This document shows positions 56,432 through 64,000 of a DNA stretch of 64,000 bases, one piece after another. Every line of letters begins with the position of its first letter. Within the stretch, counting starts at the first letter, position 1. The notes beneath the pieces were generated by a model that was given only the letters and a program-made list of their open reading frames with translations, had not been told where the DNA came from and did not search any database. The position numbers and the translations under genes are program-made. This stretch comes from Symploca sp. SIO3C6 (GTDB taxonomy: Bacteria > Cyanobacteriota > Cyanobacteriia > Cyanobacteriales > Coleofasciculaceae). The stretch is from positions 1-64,000 of the forward strand of contig JAAHHJ010000033.1 in assembly GCA_010692425.1 (NCBI GenBank). Direction: 5' to 3'.

Positions 56432-57289
56432 ATGCAACCTCCTGAAGGTTTCAGGATAACCGAAAAAGATAATCCTCAAGCGATTGAAGCTCTAGCCGAG
56501 TTCATCAAAAACTCGCAGAGTAAAGAAAGCCAGGGGCAAACCCCGCCAAATCTAGGAGAAACCGGGCAAGGAAACAACAGCGCTATAGATCCACTAGCTG
56601 AATTTTTCGGGAATAACCACAATCAAAATAGCTGGGGGCAAGCCTCACCCAATTTAGGAGGTACTCCACAAAATACCCCTATAAGTGGTAATGCTTATGT
56701 CGGTTCCACTTACGATCATTTTGGCGACTTTAGTCAATCTAGAAATACTCCCGACATCCCCAGGCTCAACCTCGCTCAACTACCACAATTACTATCTGTT
56801 GCGCTTGCAGAGAAACAAAATTTAGCCTCTATTCAGCTTATTTGTATCGACGGTAGTAAATTTATTGACCGCGATAACCCCGCAACCAAGATTTACAATG
56901 AGATGCGCAGACAGGGTTGCCCCACTAGGGAAGAAAGCAAACCCAAAACCATGATTGAACTGCAAGACTATTGGGATGAACTTATCCTAGAAAGCGATAA
57001 CCTAATAGTTATGGTGTTCTATCACAGACCATCACCATCAAAATCACCAATATTTAGCCAGACTTTCCTTGATGCCCTGAGCAAGTTTGAGGGAGCAATT
57101 TGTGTGGTGATTTCTCTGTCAGAGTTGTTGTCAGCAACGCCAGAAAGCAACATTGAGCCAGACAACCCTAGCTCCTTACACTCAGAAGAGATTAGGGAAT
57201 GGAATTCACTGCAATTATTCTCCCCCACTCAGCCCAAATTAGTAGATAATATCGTCGGCTGGATTAGTGCGATCGCACTCGAGCTATAG
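56432..57289 (+). CDS. Unrecognised protein downstream of TnpB
   Basis: A 285-residue protein that I cannot assign. The N-terminal third (about 1-105) is Gln/Asn/Gly/Pro-rich and holds two related blocks (IEALAEFIKNSQ and IDPLAEFFGNNH, each followed by WGQASPNLGG-like sequence). The C-terminal part (about 110-285) looks alpha/beta: LASIQLICIDGSKFI, NLIVMVFYHR, GAICVVISLSELL. No signal peptide. The ATG at 56432 lies 41 bases past the TnpB right end. It may have been associated with the broken NTPase before the element inserted, but this is speculation. Confidence 0.6.
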   Translation: MQPPEGFRITEKDNPQAIEALAEFIKNSQSKESQGQTPPNLGETGQGNNSAIDPLAEFFGNNHNQNSWGQASPNLGGTPQNTPISGNAYVGSTYDHFGDFSQSRNTPDIPRLNLAQLPQLLSVALAEKQNLASIQLICIDGSKFIDRDNPATKIYNEMRRQGCPTREESKPKTMIELQDYWDELILESDNLIVMVFYHRPSPSKSPIFSQTFLDALSKFEGAICVVISLSELLSATPESNIEPDNPSSLHSEEIREWNSLQLFSPTQPKLVDNIVGWISAIALEL

Positions 57290-57463
57290 TAGGCTGATGC
57301 ACAGTTGCATATTTTAAATCAGGGGGAGATAGGGAGACAAGTCTGATCAGGATTTGAAGAAGGAGTCAGGAGTTAGGAGTCTGTGAGCCAGTAAAGAATA
57401 TTCAGAATTAGTTAATGACCACACTTAGCTTTAGTGTTGGAGTATCCTGTCTATCAATTCTTT

Positions 57464-57511
57464 CTCCCCATCTCCCCATCTCCCCATCTCCCCATCTCCC
57501 CATCTCCCCAC
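57464..57511. repeat. Octamer tandem repeat (CTCCCCAT)x5
   Basis: Five perfect copies of CTCCCCAT and a sixth partial, immediately downstream of the lipoprotein gene. Confidence 0.92.
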
Positions 57512-57521
57512 CTCTTCTCTT

Positions 57522-58385
57522 CTATCGCCTTCTTCGTCCACCACTAAAAGAGCGACGGCGTGTACCACTGCTGCCAAAACTACTGTTTGAACGTCTAGTG
57601 CGGCTGGAGCTGGAGTTGCCAGATTGACGTAGATTGCTGCTACCGAAACCAGAGCCTGTAGACTTATTACTGTTTGCCGAGTTTCTGCCAGCAGTACTAC
57701 GCTGACCAGATGAACCAGAGTTTCTTAAACGCCCAGTTGTGCGCAAAGCTTGGCGATTGCTAACTGCTGGTGGCGGCGCTTGATAGCGGGTTTGGTATCG
57801 ATCCACTGCTTGATTATAGGTGCTGCCATACCCACCGTAACCAGTCAAAATTCCCCCTGGTTGGTAAACTGGCGGTACATAGTACTGAGGTCTGAACAGT
57901 AAAGAACCAAGGGCTTGACCAGCTAATGCCCCAGCAAAAGGAGCCCAGAAACTAGACTGTTGTCGCACAATTACAGTTTCTTGCTGACCAGTTTGAGGAT
58001 TTGTCTGAGTTTCAGCGACGTTATGGACATATTCAATCTTGAAGTCCTCCGTCAGATACATAACTGGCTGATTGTCATCTATCTTTAGATAAGTTTTTTC
58101 TCCGGCAGCTACCTCTTCATCTGTCAAGCGAGCCATCTGTAAATTTTCTGTGCTAAACACTGGTGGGGTTCCAGCTGGAGTATTGAGCAACATCAGAGAA
58201 TATTGCCCATCAACATCATTATAGGTAGCTTGTTGCACTGGATATTTTCCATCGCTCAACCGTGTCGAAGCAGATGCATTGCCAAGGTTCCGGTTTGAAG
58301 AGGACGTTGTTTCAGGAGAACTACAAGCTAGTGTAGTCCAACACAACGTTATTGACATTAACAGGATGACAAATTTGCGTAACAT
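57522..58385 (-). CDS. Lipoprotein with Ser/Gly/Arg-rich tail
   Basis: A 287-residue protein. Hydrophobic start (about 4-20) and lipobox TLAC (Cys about 21), so probably a membrane-anchored lipoprotein. The middle (about 45-125) holds a conserved-looking domain (PVQQATYNDVDGQYSLML, YLKIDDNQPVMYLTEDF). A short Gly/Ala stretch (AGALAGQALGSLL) follows, then a long low-complexity tail rich in Ser, Arg, Gly and Asn ending SGGRRRR. Function unknown. It is followed by a DUF1517 gene upstream on the same strand. Confidence 0.7.
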   Translation of the reverse strand: MLRKFVILLMSITLCWTTLACSSPETTSSSNRNLGNASASTRLSDGKYPVQQATYNDVDGQYSLMLLNTPAGTPPVFSTENLQMARLTDEEVAAGEKTYLKIDDNQPVMYLTEDFKIEYVHNVAETQTNPQTGQQETVIVRQQSSFWAPFAGALAGQALGSLLFRPQYYVPPVYQPGGILTGYGGYGSTYNQAVDRYQTRYQAPPPAVSNRQALRTTGRLRNSGSSGQRSTAGRNSANSNKSTGSGFGSSNLRQSGNSSSSRTRRSNSSFGSSGTRRRSFSGGRRRR

Positions 58386-58584
58386 AAAATTGGGAAATCG
58401 TTTTGACGATTTTTTGACAACTACTAGCTGTTAACTTATAGCAGTTCTCACTCTTGATGAGATAAAAGCTTATTCTGTGTATTCAGTTATTGAACAAAGG
58501 GATTATATCAGAGCACTCCAAAAGAAAAATTTCTTCTTGTCTCCCTATCTCCCCCTCTCCCCATCTCCCTATTTCCCCCTCTCT

Positions 58585-59190
58585 TTACAGGGGAATGAGC
58601 TCGGGGAAATTAAGCAGCAGTTGATCATTGGTTAGTTCATCACCCAACTGTGCTGGGGAAAACTGAACTTGAATAGCTCGATATTTCTCTTGATAGTGGA
58701 GATTAATCAAAGCTTTTAGACCATCTTCTAGGGCATCGACACTGGTAAGAGAGGTTTCGAGTTGAGGAACTTCTCCCTCAAACGCTACTGCGATCATAAC
58801 AATCAAGTTGCTAGTAATGGGTAAAGAAAACCGTTCCTCTTCTCTAGCAAAGGTGTTGTCGAAATCAGGTTCACTCAGGTAGCGGCTAGCAGAGTCAGTA
58901 AACAGTTCATTGGCATAGTCTCCAGCTTCCCCCTCATTCCAGAAAACATCACCTTCATTGGCTGCCGATTGCCAATAGGTATTCAGTTGTAAGAGGTTTT
59001 GGCAAATATCAACTAGTCCTTCTCCTAAAACCTCTAAGTCACCATCAGCCTCGATGGCCTGCCTGCCGGCCTGATTGAGAATACCCAGCATCGGGGCAAC
59101 CTCTGAGCCTCCCAAGTGGATAAACAAACGACAGACTACAAATCGAGTTTTGCCAGTAAATCGATTAAAGCTATCGCGTAAAGGATTCAT
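58585..59190 (-). CDS. DUF1517 family protein
   Basis: About 201 residues from the ATG at 59190 (MNPLRDSFNRFTGKTRFVVCR); a TTG at 59202 could add four more. It contains a DUF1517-like core: EDGLKALINLHYQEKYRAIQVQFSP and ITSNLIVMIAVAFEGEVP. In plants and cyanobacteria the family is of unknown function and may be membrane linked; here it seems soluble. It lies 200 bases upstream of the lipoprotein gene and could be in one transcript. Confidence 0.68.
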   Translation of the reverse strand: MNPLRDSFNRFTGKTRFVVCRLFIHLGGSEVAPMLGILNQAGRQAIEADGDLEVLGEGLVDICQNLLQLNTYWQSAANEGDVFWNEGEAGDYANELFTDSASRYLSEPDFDNTFAREEERFSLPITSNLIVMIAVAFEGEVPQLETSLTSVDALEDGLKALINLHYQEKYRAIQVQFSPAQLGDELTNDQLLLNFPELIPL

Positions 59191-59358
59191 TGTGTTTAGC
59201 AATTATTTGTTAACAACAAGCCAAATATAGCTACAATTACGCTCAATTTCTAGCAGTTTATCTAAATGTGGGGAGCAAACGACACGGAGGGAAAATTCTT
59301 GTATACATATTCCTCCCACCCTTCCCACACCCCCTACACTTCCCCCTCTCTCTTGTAT

Positions 59359-62079
59359 CTACTTTGTGGTTATGGTGTGGACGCCATCCCAAGAGTCCGA
59401 GGGTGGTTGTTCCATATAGTTTTCCAATCGTTTTAGGTGAGTGATAACAGCTTTATCCTTTGGTTTTAACTCATGAGCTTGAGTAAAATGTCCATGGGCT
59501 TTCCCAAAGTTTCTGTTGGTGTAAGCACAGCGCCCTGCTTCATAAACTTCTAAGAACTCTTCTTCTTTACCATTGAGGGGTATATCTTTGCTGCCAATCA
59601 ATTCATAAATACTGACTGCTTGATGTTTGCCCTTAACTCTAATTTTGTCGAGTTCTCGCGCCCAAATATGATCGCTGCACAGCTTATAGGTATACTCACT
59701 CAAGATAATATCGCAGTTATATTCTTTAGTAACACTTTCTAAACGAGAACTCAGGTTAACCCCATCACCAATCACAGTGTAATCCATCCGTTTTTGCGAA
59801 CCGATATTCCCTGAGACAACTTCTCCAGAGCTAATCCCAATACCAATACGGATTAGGGGCTGTTTGGTGCAGATACGATCCTGGTTAAACTCTGCCAAGC
59901 GCCAACGCATCTCTAGGGCTGACTTAACAGCCATCCAGGCATGATTGTCCCTGAGCGGTAGTGGAGCCCCAAAAACTGCCATCAGAGCATCCCCGATAAA
60001 CTTATCCAAAGTGCCGTCATGGTTGAAGACTGCTTCAACCATGGTCTCAAAATACTTGTTGAGCAACGATACCACCTCCGATGCTCCCAAGTTCTCCGTC
60101 AGGGTAGTGTAGCCACGGATATCAGAAAATAAAATAGTTACATCCTTACGTTCACCCTCCATCATCATATCTTCACCCAAGGCCAAAACCTGTTCAGCGA
60201 CCCCTGGTGTTAGGTAGCGATACATAGTGGTTTTCATGCGCTTTTCGCGGCTAATGTCTTCGAGTACCACTAAACCACCCCTCACATTTCCCTCTGGATT
60301 AGTCAGGGGGTTAACTGTCAGATTAATACTGCGTTCAATAATTTGAACTTGATCTGAAGACAAGTAGGTTGAGGTGTTTGAATCCCAAGGTAGCTCATTC
60401 CAAGGTACATAAATATCGGGATTATCGCTTTTAGGAATTGCCAGGATGTAAACAATATTGCCATCGCTAGAATTAGAGTTGCAAGCTTGTGGGGTGAAGC
60501 TTTTGTGGTCAGTTTGCTGAGCAGTTGGCTTAGAGGCTTGACCATGTTCTGGAGATGGTGAAACTTCAGTCAAATCAGGAGCATCGCTGTCAACTTTCAA
60601 CTGTTGCTCTTGCCATTTATCAGACTCTTGTTCACTTTTAAACAAACCAACTTTTAGGTTTTGTTCTGGTAAATAGTGCTTGGCACCTTTATTTAAACTT
60701 GCCTGCAAGCGCCCCTGGAGATTTTCTATGGGTACCACTTCCCACACGTATCGACCTGTGAGTTTGCATTCCCACAACTGCCGATTTTTACTATCTATTT
60801 GCTTAATTGGACAACCAAGCAATCCCATAGCCGCATCATTGATAGTGACAATTTGCCCCTGCATGTCTGTAGAAATCACGGCATCTGATAGGCTTTGCAG
60901 AATATCCTTCTGATATTGTTTCTCAATGAGAACATTTTCAAAGAGCTTGGCATTTTCCAGAGCAATTCCAGCCTGAATATTAAAAGCTTTCATAAACTCC
61001 TCATCAGAAGAGGTAAAGCTACCTTGGCGCTTGTTAATCAGTTGGGTAACACCAATCAAGTCCCCTGATGAATTGAATACTGGCATACAGAGAATATTGC
61101 GAGTCACATAGCCTGTTTGTTTATCAGTACTAGGATCAAAGCGAGGGTCTTTGTAGGCATCAGGAATATTCAGCAGTTTGCGGTTAGAAGCCACGTAACC
61201 GGCAATCCCACGATTAACTGGAATGCGAATTTCCATGGTATTGATACCATCAGCCGTAGCTACTTTGCTCCACAGCTCACCCGTCTCTTTAGAGAGCATA
61301 AATAGGGTAGAGCGCTCTGCCTTCATCAAATCACGGGCCTGAGCCATTACCATGCGCAATGTTGCTTCCAAGTCTAGACTCTGCCCAAGGGATGCTGTCG
61401 CCTTGAGAAGAGCGGCAGCTCCTCGCTGATTGCGAGCAGCCATATAAAAGGATTGGCAGGTTTCTAAGATAATGCCAATGGAGTCAGTAAAGTCGCGGAA
61501 GCGCTGTTCATCCGTGCTGTCAAAAGGTTTATCCCCAGCTTTATTAAGCAACTGCACCACAGCAACTACCTGGTTACTCCTGCTCAAAATTGGCATGCAC
61601 AGGAGTGTGTGGGTATGATACCCAGGGCGCTCATCAGTTTCTTTATGGAATAGTGGGTGGTTGTAAGCATCGGTAATATTGAGAGAGCAGCCAGTTCTAG
61701 CTACATAGCCTATAATACCCATATTGAGAGGCATCCGGATTTCTCTGGCTTTTTTGGTATCATTTTGGGAAATTTTTGCCCAAAGCTGAGATTTATCGAC
61801 ATCAACTAAGAAAATAGTTGTGCGATCTGCCTGTAGGATCTGACCAATTTTCAGGGTTAAGGCATCAATCGCTTGCTCTAGCATATTTTCTAGAGCTTCG
61901 TGATTAATCATCTCCAGAGCCCGCAGAAATTGCTGGAATTCAGCAGTGATAAAGTCCAACAAACAGATGAATTCTGGAACAGATAAGTCTTTGACTCTAT
62001 GAGTCAAAACGCTCGTCCGATTGAGAGAGGTTAACTGAGTCAATGTAGCCAGAATGCTACCAGTGTTGGAAAGTGTCAT
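59359..62079 (-). CDS. GAF-GAF-PAS class III adenylate cyclase (CyaB-like)
   Basis: About 906 residues from the ATG at 62079 (a TTG at 62106 would add nine). Domains: two GAF domains (about 60-215 and 235-395), PAS (about 405-480), a low-complexity stretch, then a class III cyclase domain (about 610-800): metal Asp in FSDIRGYTTLTENL, second Asp in GDALMAVFG, adenine-binding Lys-Asp in KRMDYTVIGD and transition-state residues in NLSSRLES. A C-terminal TPR-like tail follows. Layout equals Anabaena CyaB1/CyaB2, where GAF domains bind cAMP and give positive feedback. It probably makes cAMP. Confidence 0.9.
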   Translation of the reverse strand: MTLSNTGSILATLTQLTSLNRTSVLTHRVKDLSVPEFICLLDFITAEFQQFLRALEMINHEALENMLEQAIDALTLKIGQILQADRTTIFLVDVDKSQLWAKISQNDTKKAREIRMPLNMGIIGYVARTGCSLNITDAYNHPLFHKETDERPGYHTHTLLCMPILSRSNQVVAVVQLLNKAGDKPFDSTDEQRFRDFTDSIGIILETCQSFYMAARNQRGAAALLKATASLGQSLDLEATLRMVMAQARDLMKAERSTLFMLSKETGELWSKVATADGINTMEIRIPVNRGIAGYVASNRKLLNIPDAYKDPRFDPSTDKQTGYVTRNILCMPVFNSSGDLIGVTQLINKRQGSFTSSDEEFMKAFNIQAGIALENAKLFENVLIEKQYQKDILQSLSDAVISTDMQGQIVTINDAAMGLLGCPIKQIDSKNRQLWECKLTGRYVWEVVPIENLQGRLQASLNKGAKHYLPEQNLKVGLFKSEQESDKWQEQQLKVDSDAPDLTEVSPSPEHGQASKPTAQQTDHKSFTPQACNSNSSDGNIVYILAIPKSDNPDIYVPWNELPWDSNTSTYLSSDQVQIIERSINLTVNPLTNPEGNVRGGLVVLEDISREKRMKTTMYRYLTPGVAEQVLALGEDMMMEGERKDVTILFSDIRGYTTLTENLGASEVVSLLNKYFETMVEAVFNHDGTLDKFIGDALMAVFGAPLPLRDNHAWMAVKSALEMRWRLAEFNQDRICTKQPLIRIGIGISSGEVVSGNIGSQKRMDYTVIGDGVNLSSRLESVTKEYNCDIILSEYTYKLCSDHIWARELDKIRVKGKHQAVSIYELIGSKDIPLNGKEEEFLEVYEAGRCAYTNRNFGKAHGHFTQAHELKPKDKAVITHLKRLENYMEQPPSDSWDGVHTITTK

Positions 62080-62566
62080 GGTAAATCTGACCCGGTGTGT
62101 AGACAATTCTAAGGGTTTTGTGATTGTGGTTGATAATTGCCCCTTTGAGAATTTGCCCTAGGCATGGGAGTTGAAAGATGAAAAATAACTTCAGTCTACA
62201 CCCTCTCAAAAAATAGCTTGTGTCTGTAGTCAGCTAAAAATTGCCATACCAAAAAACAACTTTTGGTTTCTTTGAGCACTGAAGTACTCTCAAAGATTTC
62301 TACAAAGTTACTTAAGATTAGATCATTTTATGCTAGTTGACACTCCCCCTTTTAGAAAAAGGAAGATTCCTGAGGAAGCCAGAGAACTTAACAGAAGTGA
62401 AGTTCTCTTGATTGCCAGCTACCAACAAAGACATTAAGTACCTGCGACATTGATAAAGGTTACTGGTTGAGGCAGGGTGTGGGATGTGGGGTGTTGGGTG
62501 TAAGGGAACTCCGGGCGATTTCATAATTGTTTACACAGTTGCTTTTATTTATGTCCGACTACTTAA
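62080..62566. other. Intergenic region with repeat C
   Basis: About 490 bases between minus-strand genes. 62435-62565 is an inverted copy of repeat C. The cyclase promoter should lie within the first 200 bases; nothing specific was recognised. Confidence 0.6.
62435..62565 (-). repeat. About 130-bp dispersed repeat C, copy 2
   Basis: Inverted, near-identical copy of 23901-24034: TAAGTACCTGCGA, TTGATAAAGGTTACTGGTTG, GGCAGGGTGTGGG, ATAATTGTTTACACAGTTGC and TATGTCCGACTACTTA in order. Confidence 0.88.
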
Positions 62567-63700
62567 CTAGGCTGCTGATGACAGAGATTGGGCTCGGAGT
62601 ACACTTCTGTAGTAATTTTGCAATTGACGTGTTGCTGCTGCCCAACTCCAGCGTTCTGCTTCGGCTCGTGCATTTTGACGCAGGGTTTCCCTTTCTTGTT
62701 GTCCTTGAAGCAGACGTTCTGTGGCAACAATTGCTCCACACTGATCTTGAGGATCAAACAAATATCCATTTACACCATCGGTGACGATATCGGGAATTCC
62801 TCCAGAACGCGCTGCCACTACAGGGCAACCTGCTGCCATCGCTTCTAATAGCACTAATCCTAGGGTTTCTGTCTGTGAAGGAAAGATAAAAGCATCAGCA
62901 GAGGCAAAGGCAGTTGCTAGTTCTAAACCAATGAGATAACCAACAAAATTGGTAGGTGTTCCAGCAAAATGCTTTTCAAGTGTACTGCGGTGGGGCCCAT
63001 CACCGACTAAAGCTAGACGAGCACCAGGGATAGCTTCGAGTATAGGCTTGATGCGTTCAATTTCTTTTTCTGCTGAAAGACGCCCAACGTAGAGTAGCAG
63101 AGGTTTTTCAGGATTTCCTTTAGAAAGGCGTACTCTCATTTTCTTGCAGTTAAGATGGGGCTGGAACATTTCTGTATCCACTCCCCGTTGCCACAAGTCC
63201 AACCTTTCAATACCGCGCTCTCTCAATTCCTGTACCATAGCTGTTGAGGTACATAAATTTAACTCAGCTTGGTTATGACCAGCTTTAATTAATTCCCACA
63301 TCAATCCTTCCAGCATTCCCAATCCATAGTGTTGGAGGTACTGGGGTAGATGAGTGTGGTAAGAAGCTACCAAGGGAACTTCCATCATTTTGGCATAGTA
63401 AAGACCAGCCAAGCCTAGGATGGCCGGGTTAACCACATGAATTAAGTGCGGCCTAAATTCTTCTAATGCTACACCAATAGAGGGCCTGGGCAAAGCTAAC
63501 TTTAATTCTGGGTACAGAGGCAGCGGAAAGCCAGAGACTCCGTAAATTTTCGCTCCTTTGTATTCTTTGAGTCCTCCATCGGGAGAAATAACCAGTACCT
63601 GATCACCGTTGCGCTGTAAATGTTCAACTGTATGGCGCAAACGCGTCACAATACCATCAACTTTAGGCAAAAAGGTTTCGGTAAACAGAGCAATTCGCAT
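62567..63700 (-). CDS. sqdX: Sulfolipid synthase SqdX (sulfoquinovosyltransferase)
   Basis: A 377-residue GT4 enzyme that moves sulfoquinovose from UDP-sulfoquinovose to diacylglycerol. Landmarks: MRIALFTETFLPKVDGIVTR, VASYHTHLPQYLQHYGLG, LLLYVGRLSAEKEIERIKP, and the donor motif FPSQTETLGLVLLEAMAAGCPVV (E-x7-E). Length and start match cyanobacterial SqdX. The next gene upstream on the same strand is the sqdB end, so it lies in the usual sqdB-sqdX order. Confidence 0.95.
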   Translation of the reverse strand: MRIALFTETFLPKVDGIVTRLRHTVEHLQRNGDQVLVISPDGGLKEYKGAKIYGVSGFPLPLYPELKLALPRPSIGVALEEFRPHLIHVVNPAILGLAGLYYAKMMEVPLVASYHTHLPQYLQHYGLGMLEGLMWELIKAGHNQAELNLCTSTAMVQELRERGIERLDLWQRGVDTEMFQPHLNCKKMRVRLSKGNPEKPLLLYVGRLSAEKEIERIKPILEAIPGARLALVGDGPHRSTLEKHFAGTPTNFVGYLIGLELATAFASADAFIFPSQTETLGLVLLEAMAAGCPVVAARSGGIPDIVTDGVNGYLFDPQDQCGAIVATERLLQGQQERETLRQNARAEAERWSWAAATRQLQNYYRSVLRAQSLSSAA

Positions 63701-63936
63701 AAAAGGCTAAGAGTTATCTTGTCGTCAACTACAGTTGAAGGGTATCGATTCCTAAAATCAGAAGGGGGCTTGATGGTTCATGGTTCATGGCTTATGGCAA
63801 TCAACAATGAGCGAAGAGAAAGGGGAAGTTTGTTAAGGGTGAAAGGGTAATGGTTTTCCTTTTCCCTTCCTGTTTTAACTTTTTCCCCAACAAGATTGTC
63901 TATTGCCTCTGTTGTAGAGAGCCATTAACTAAAGAG

Positions 63937-64000
63937 CTATCGACGCCAAGCAACTGTTGGCAGGATTTGGTTTTGATCGACGCGCTTGTCATACTTTTTG
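63937..64000 (-). CDS. sqdB: C-terminus of UDP-sulfoquinovose synthase SqdB (partial)
   Basis: The minus strand from 63999 reads KKYDKRVDQNQILPTVAWRR followed by TAG (63937-63939). The RVD-x-x-I-x-P-x-V-x-W pattern is the C-terminus of SqdB/SQD1, which makes UDP-sulfoquinovose from UDP-glucose and sulfite. Only 20 residues are inside the window. Its position upstream of sqdX fits the pathway. Confidence 0.75.
   Translation of the reverse strand, partial: KKYDKRVDQNQILPTVAWRR

Overview
The window is chromosomal DNA from a phycoerythrin-containing cyanobacterium, most likely a filamentous, hormogonium-forming type close to Nostocales. The evidence is a C-phycoerythrin operon (cpeB, cpeA, cpeZ) with all bilin-binding cysteines, a rod-core linker (cpcG), a bilin lyase and nblA; the sulfolipid genes sqdX and the tail of sqdB; two HpsE-type (hormogonium polysaccharide) glycosyltransferases; many GCGATCGC (HIP1) octamers; and a dense population of short tandem and dispersed repeats.

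Layout. 1-140: dead 3' end of a tnpB. 338-6554: two tandem genes with almost the same AAA-type ATPase N-terminus but different C-termini (14 WD40 repeats; GAF-PAS-PAS). 6815-9112: cellulose-synthase-like glycosyltransferase with a PilZ-like tail. 9398-25641: housekeeping and conserved cyanobacterial genes (DM13, DUF4079, a caspase-like protein lacking its catalytic dyad, mnmA, SPOR protein, VOC protein, NAD(P)HX repair enzyme, cupin, membrane glycosyltransferase, SDR, DUF4342, RluA-type pseudouridine synthase). 25621-31331: phycobilisome region. cpcG, a zincin and a CpcS/CpeS lyase lie on the minus strand; nblA, cpeB, cpeA and cpeZ lie on the plus strand. 31587-49173: a surface-polysaccharide region (MBOAT acyltransferase with SGNH partner, GT39, GT2-GtrA, two paralogous alkaline-phosphatase-superfamily proteins, a GT2, a GT4, a hexapeptide acyltransferase, a 2OG-Fe(II)-type oxygenase, two HpsE-like GT2s). 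49939-54796: a large HEAT-repeat/NACHT-like NTPase gene with about 22 near-identical 33-residue repeats, now broken by a stop codon, a frameshift and an IS end. 54870-57289: an intact stand-alone TnpB element with a predicted omega RNA, then an unrecognised gene. 57522-64000: lipoprotein, DUF1517 protein, GAF-GAF-PAS adenylate cyclase, sqdX and the sqdB tail.

How the genes work together. The cpe/cpc/nblA block covers making, assembling, chromophorylating and degrading the light-harvesting antenna. The 31.6-49.2 kb block looks like synthesis and decoration (acylation, possibly hydroxylation or phospho-group removal) of an exported polysaccharide. The most unusual content is the set of repeat-rich signalling ATPases (WD40 and HEAT arrays whose units are nearly identical, as in fast-evolving conflict or self-recognition systems) together with at least five traces of IS200/IS605-type TnpB elements. 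One of these traces is a TnpB-less element of about 400 bp that appears to keep only end hairpins and guide-RNA-like sequence. All functional calls are from reading the sequence; no database search was run.
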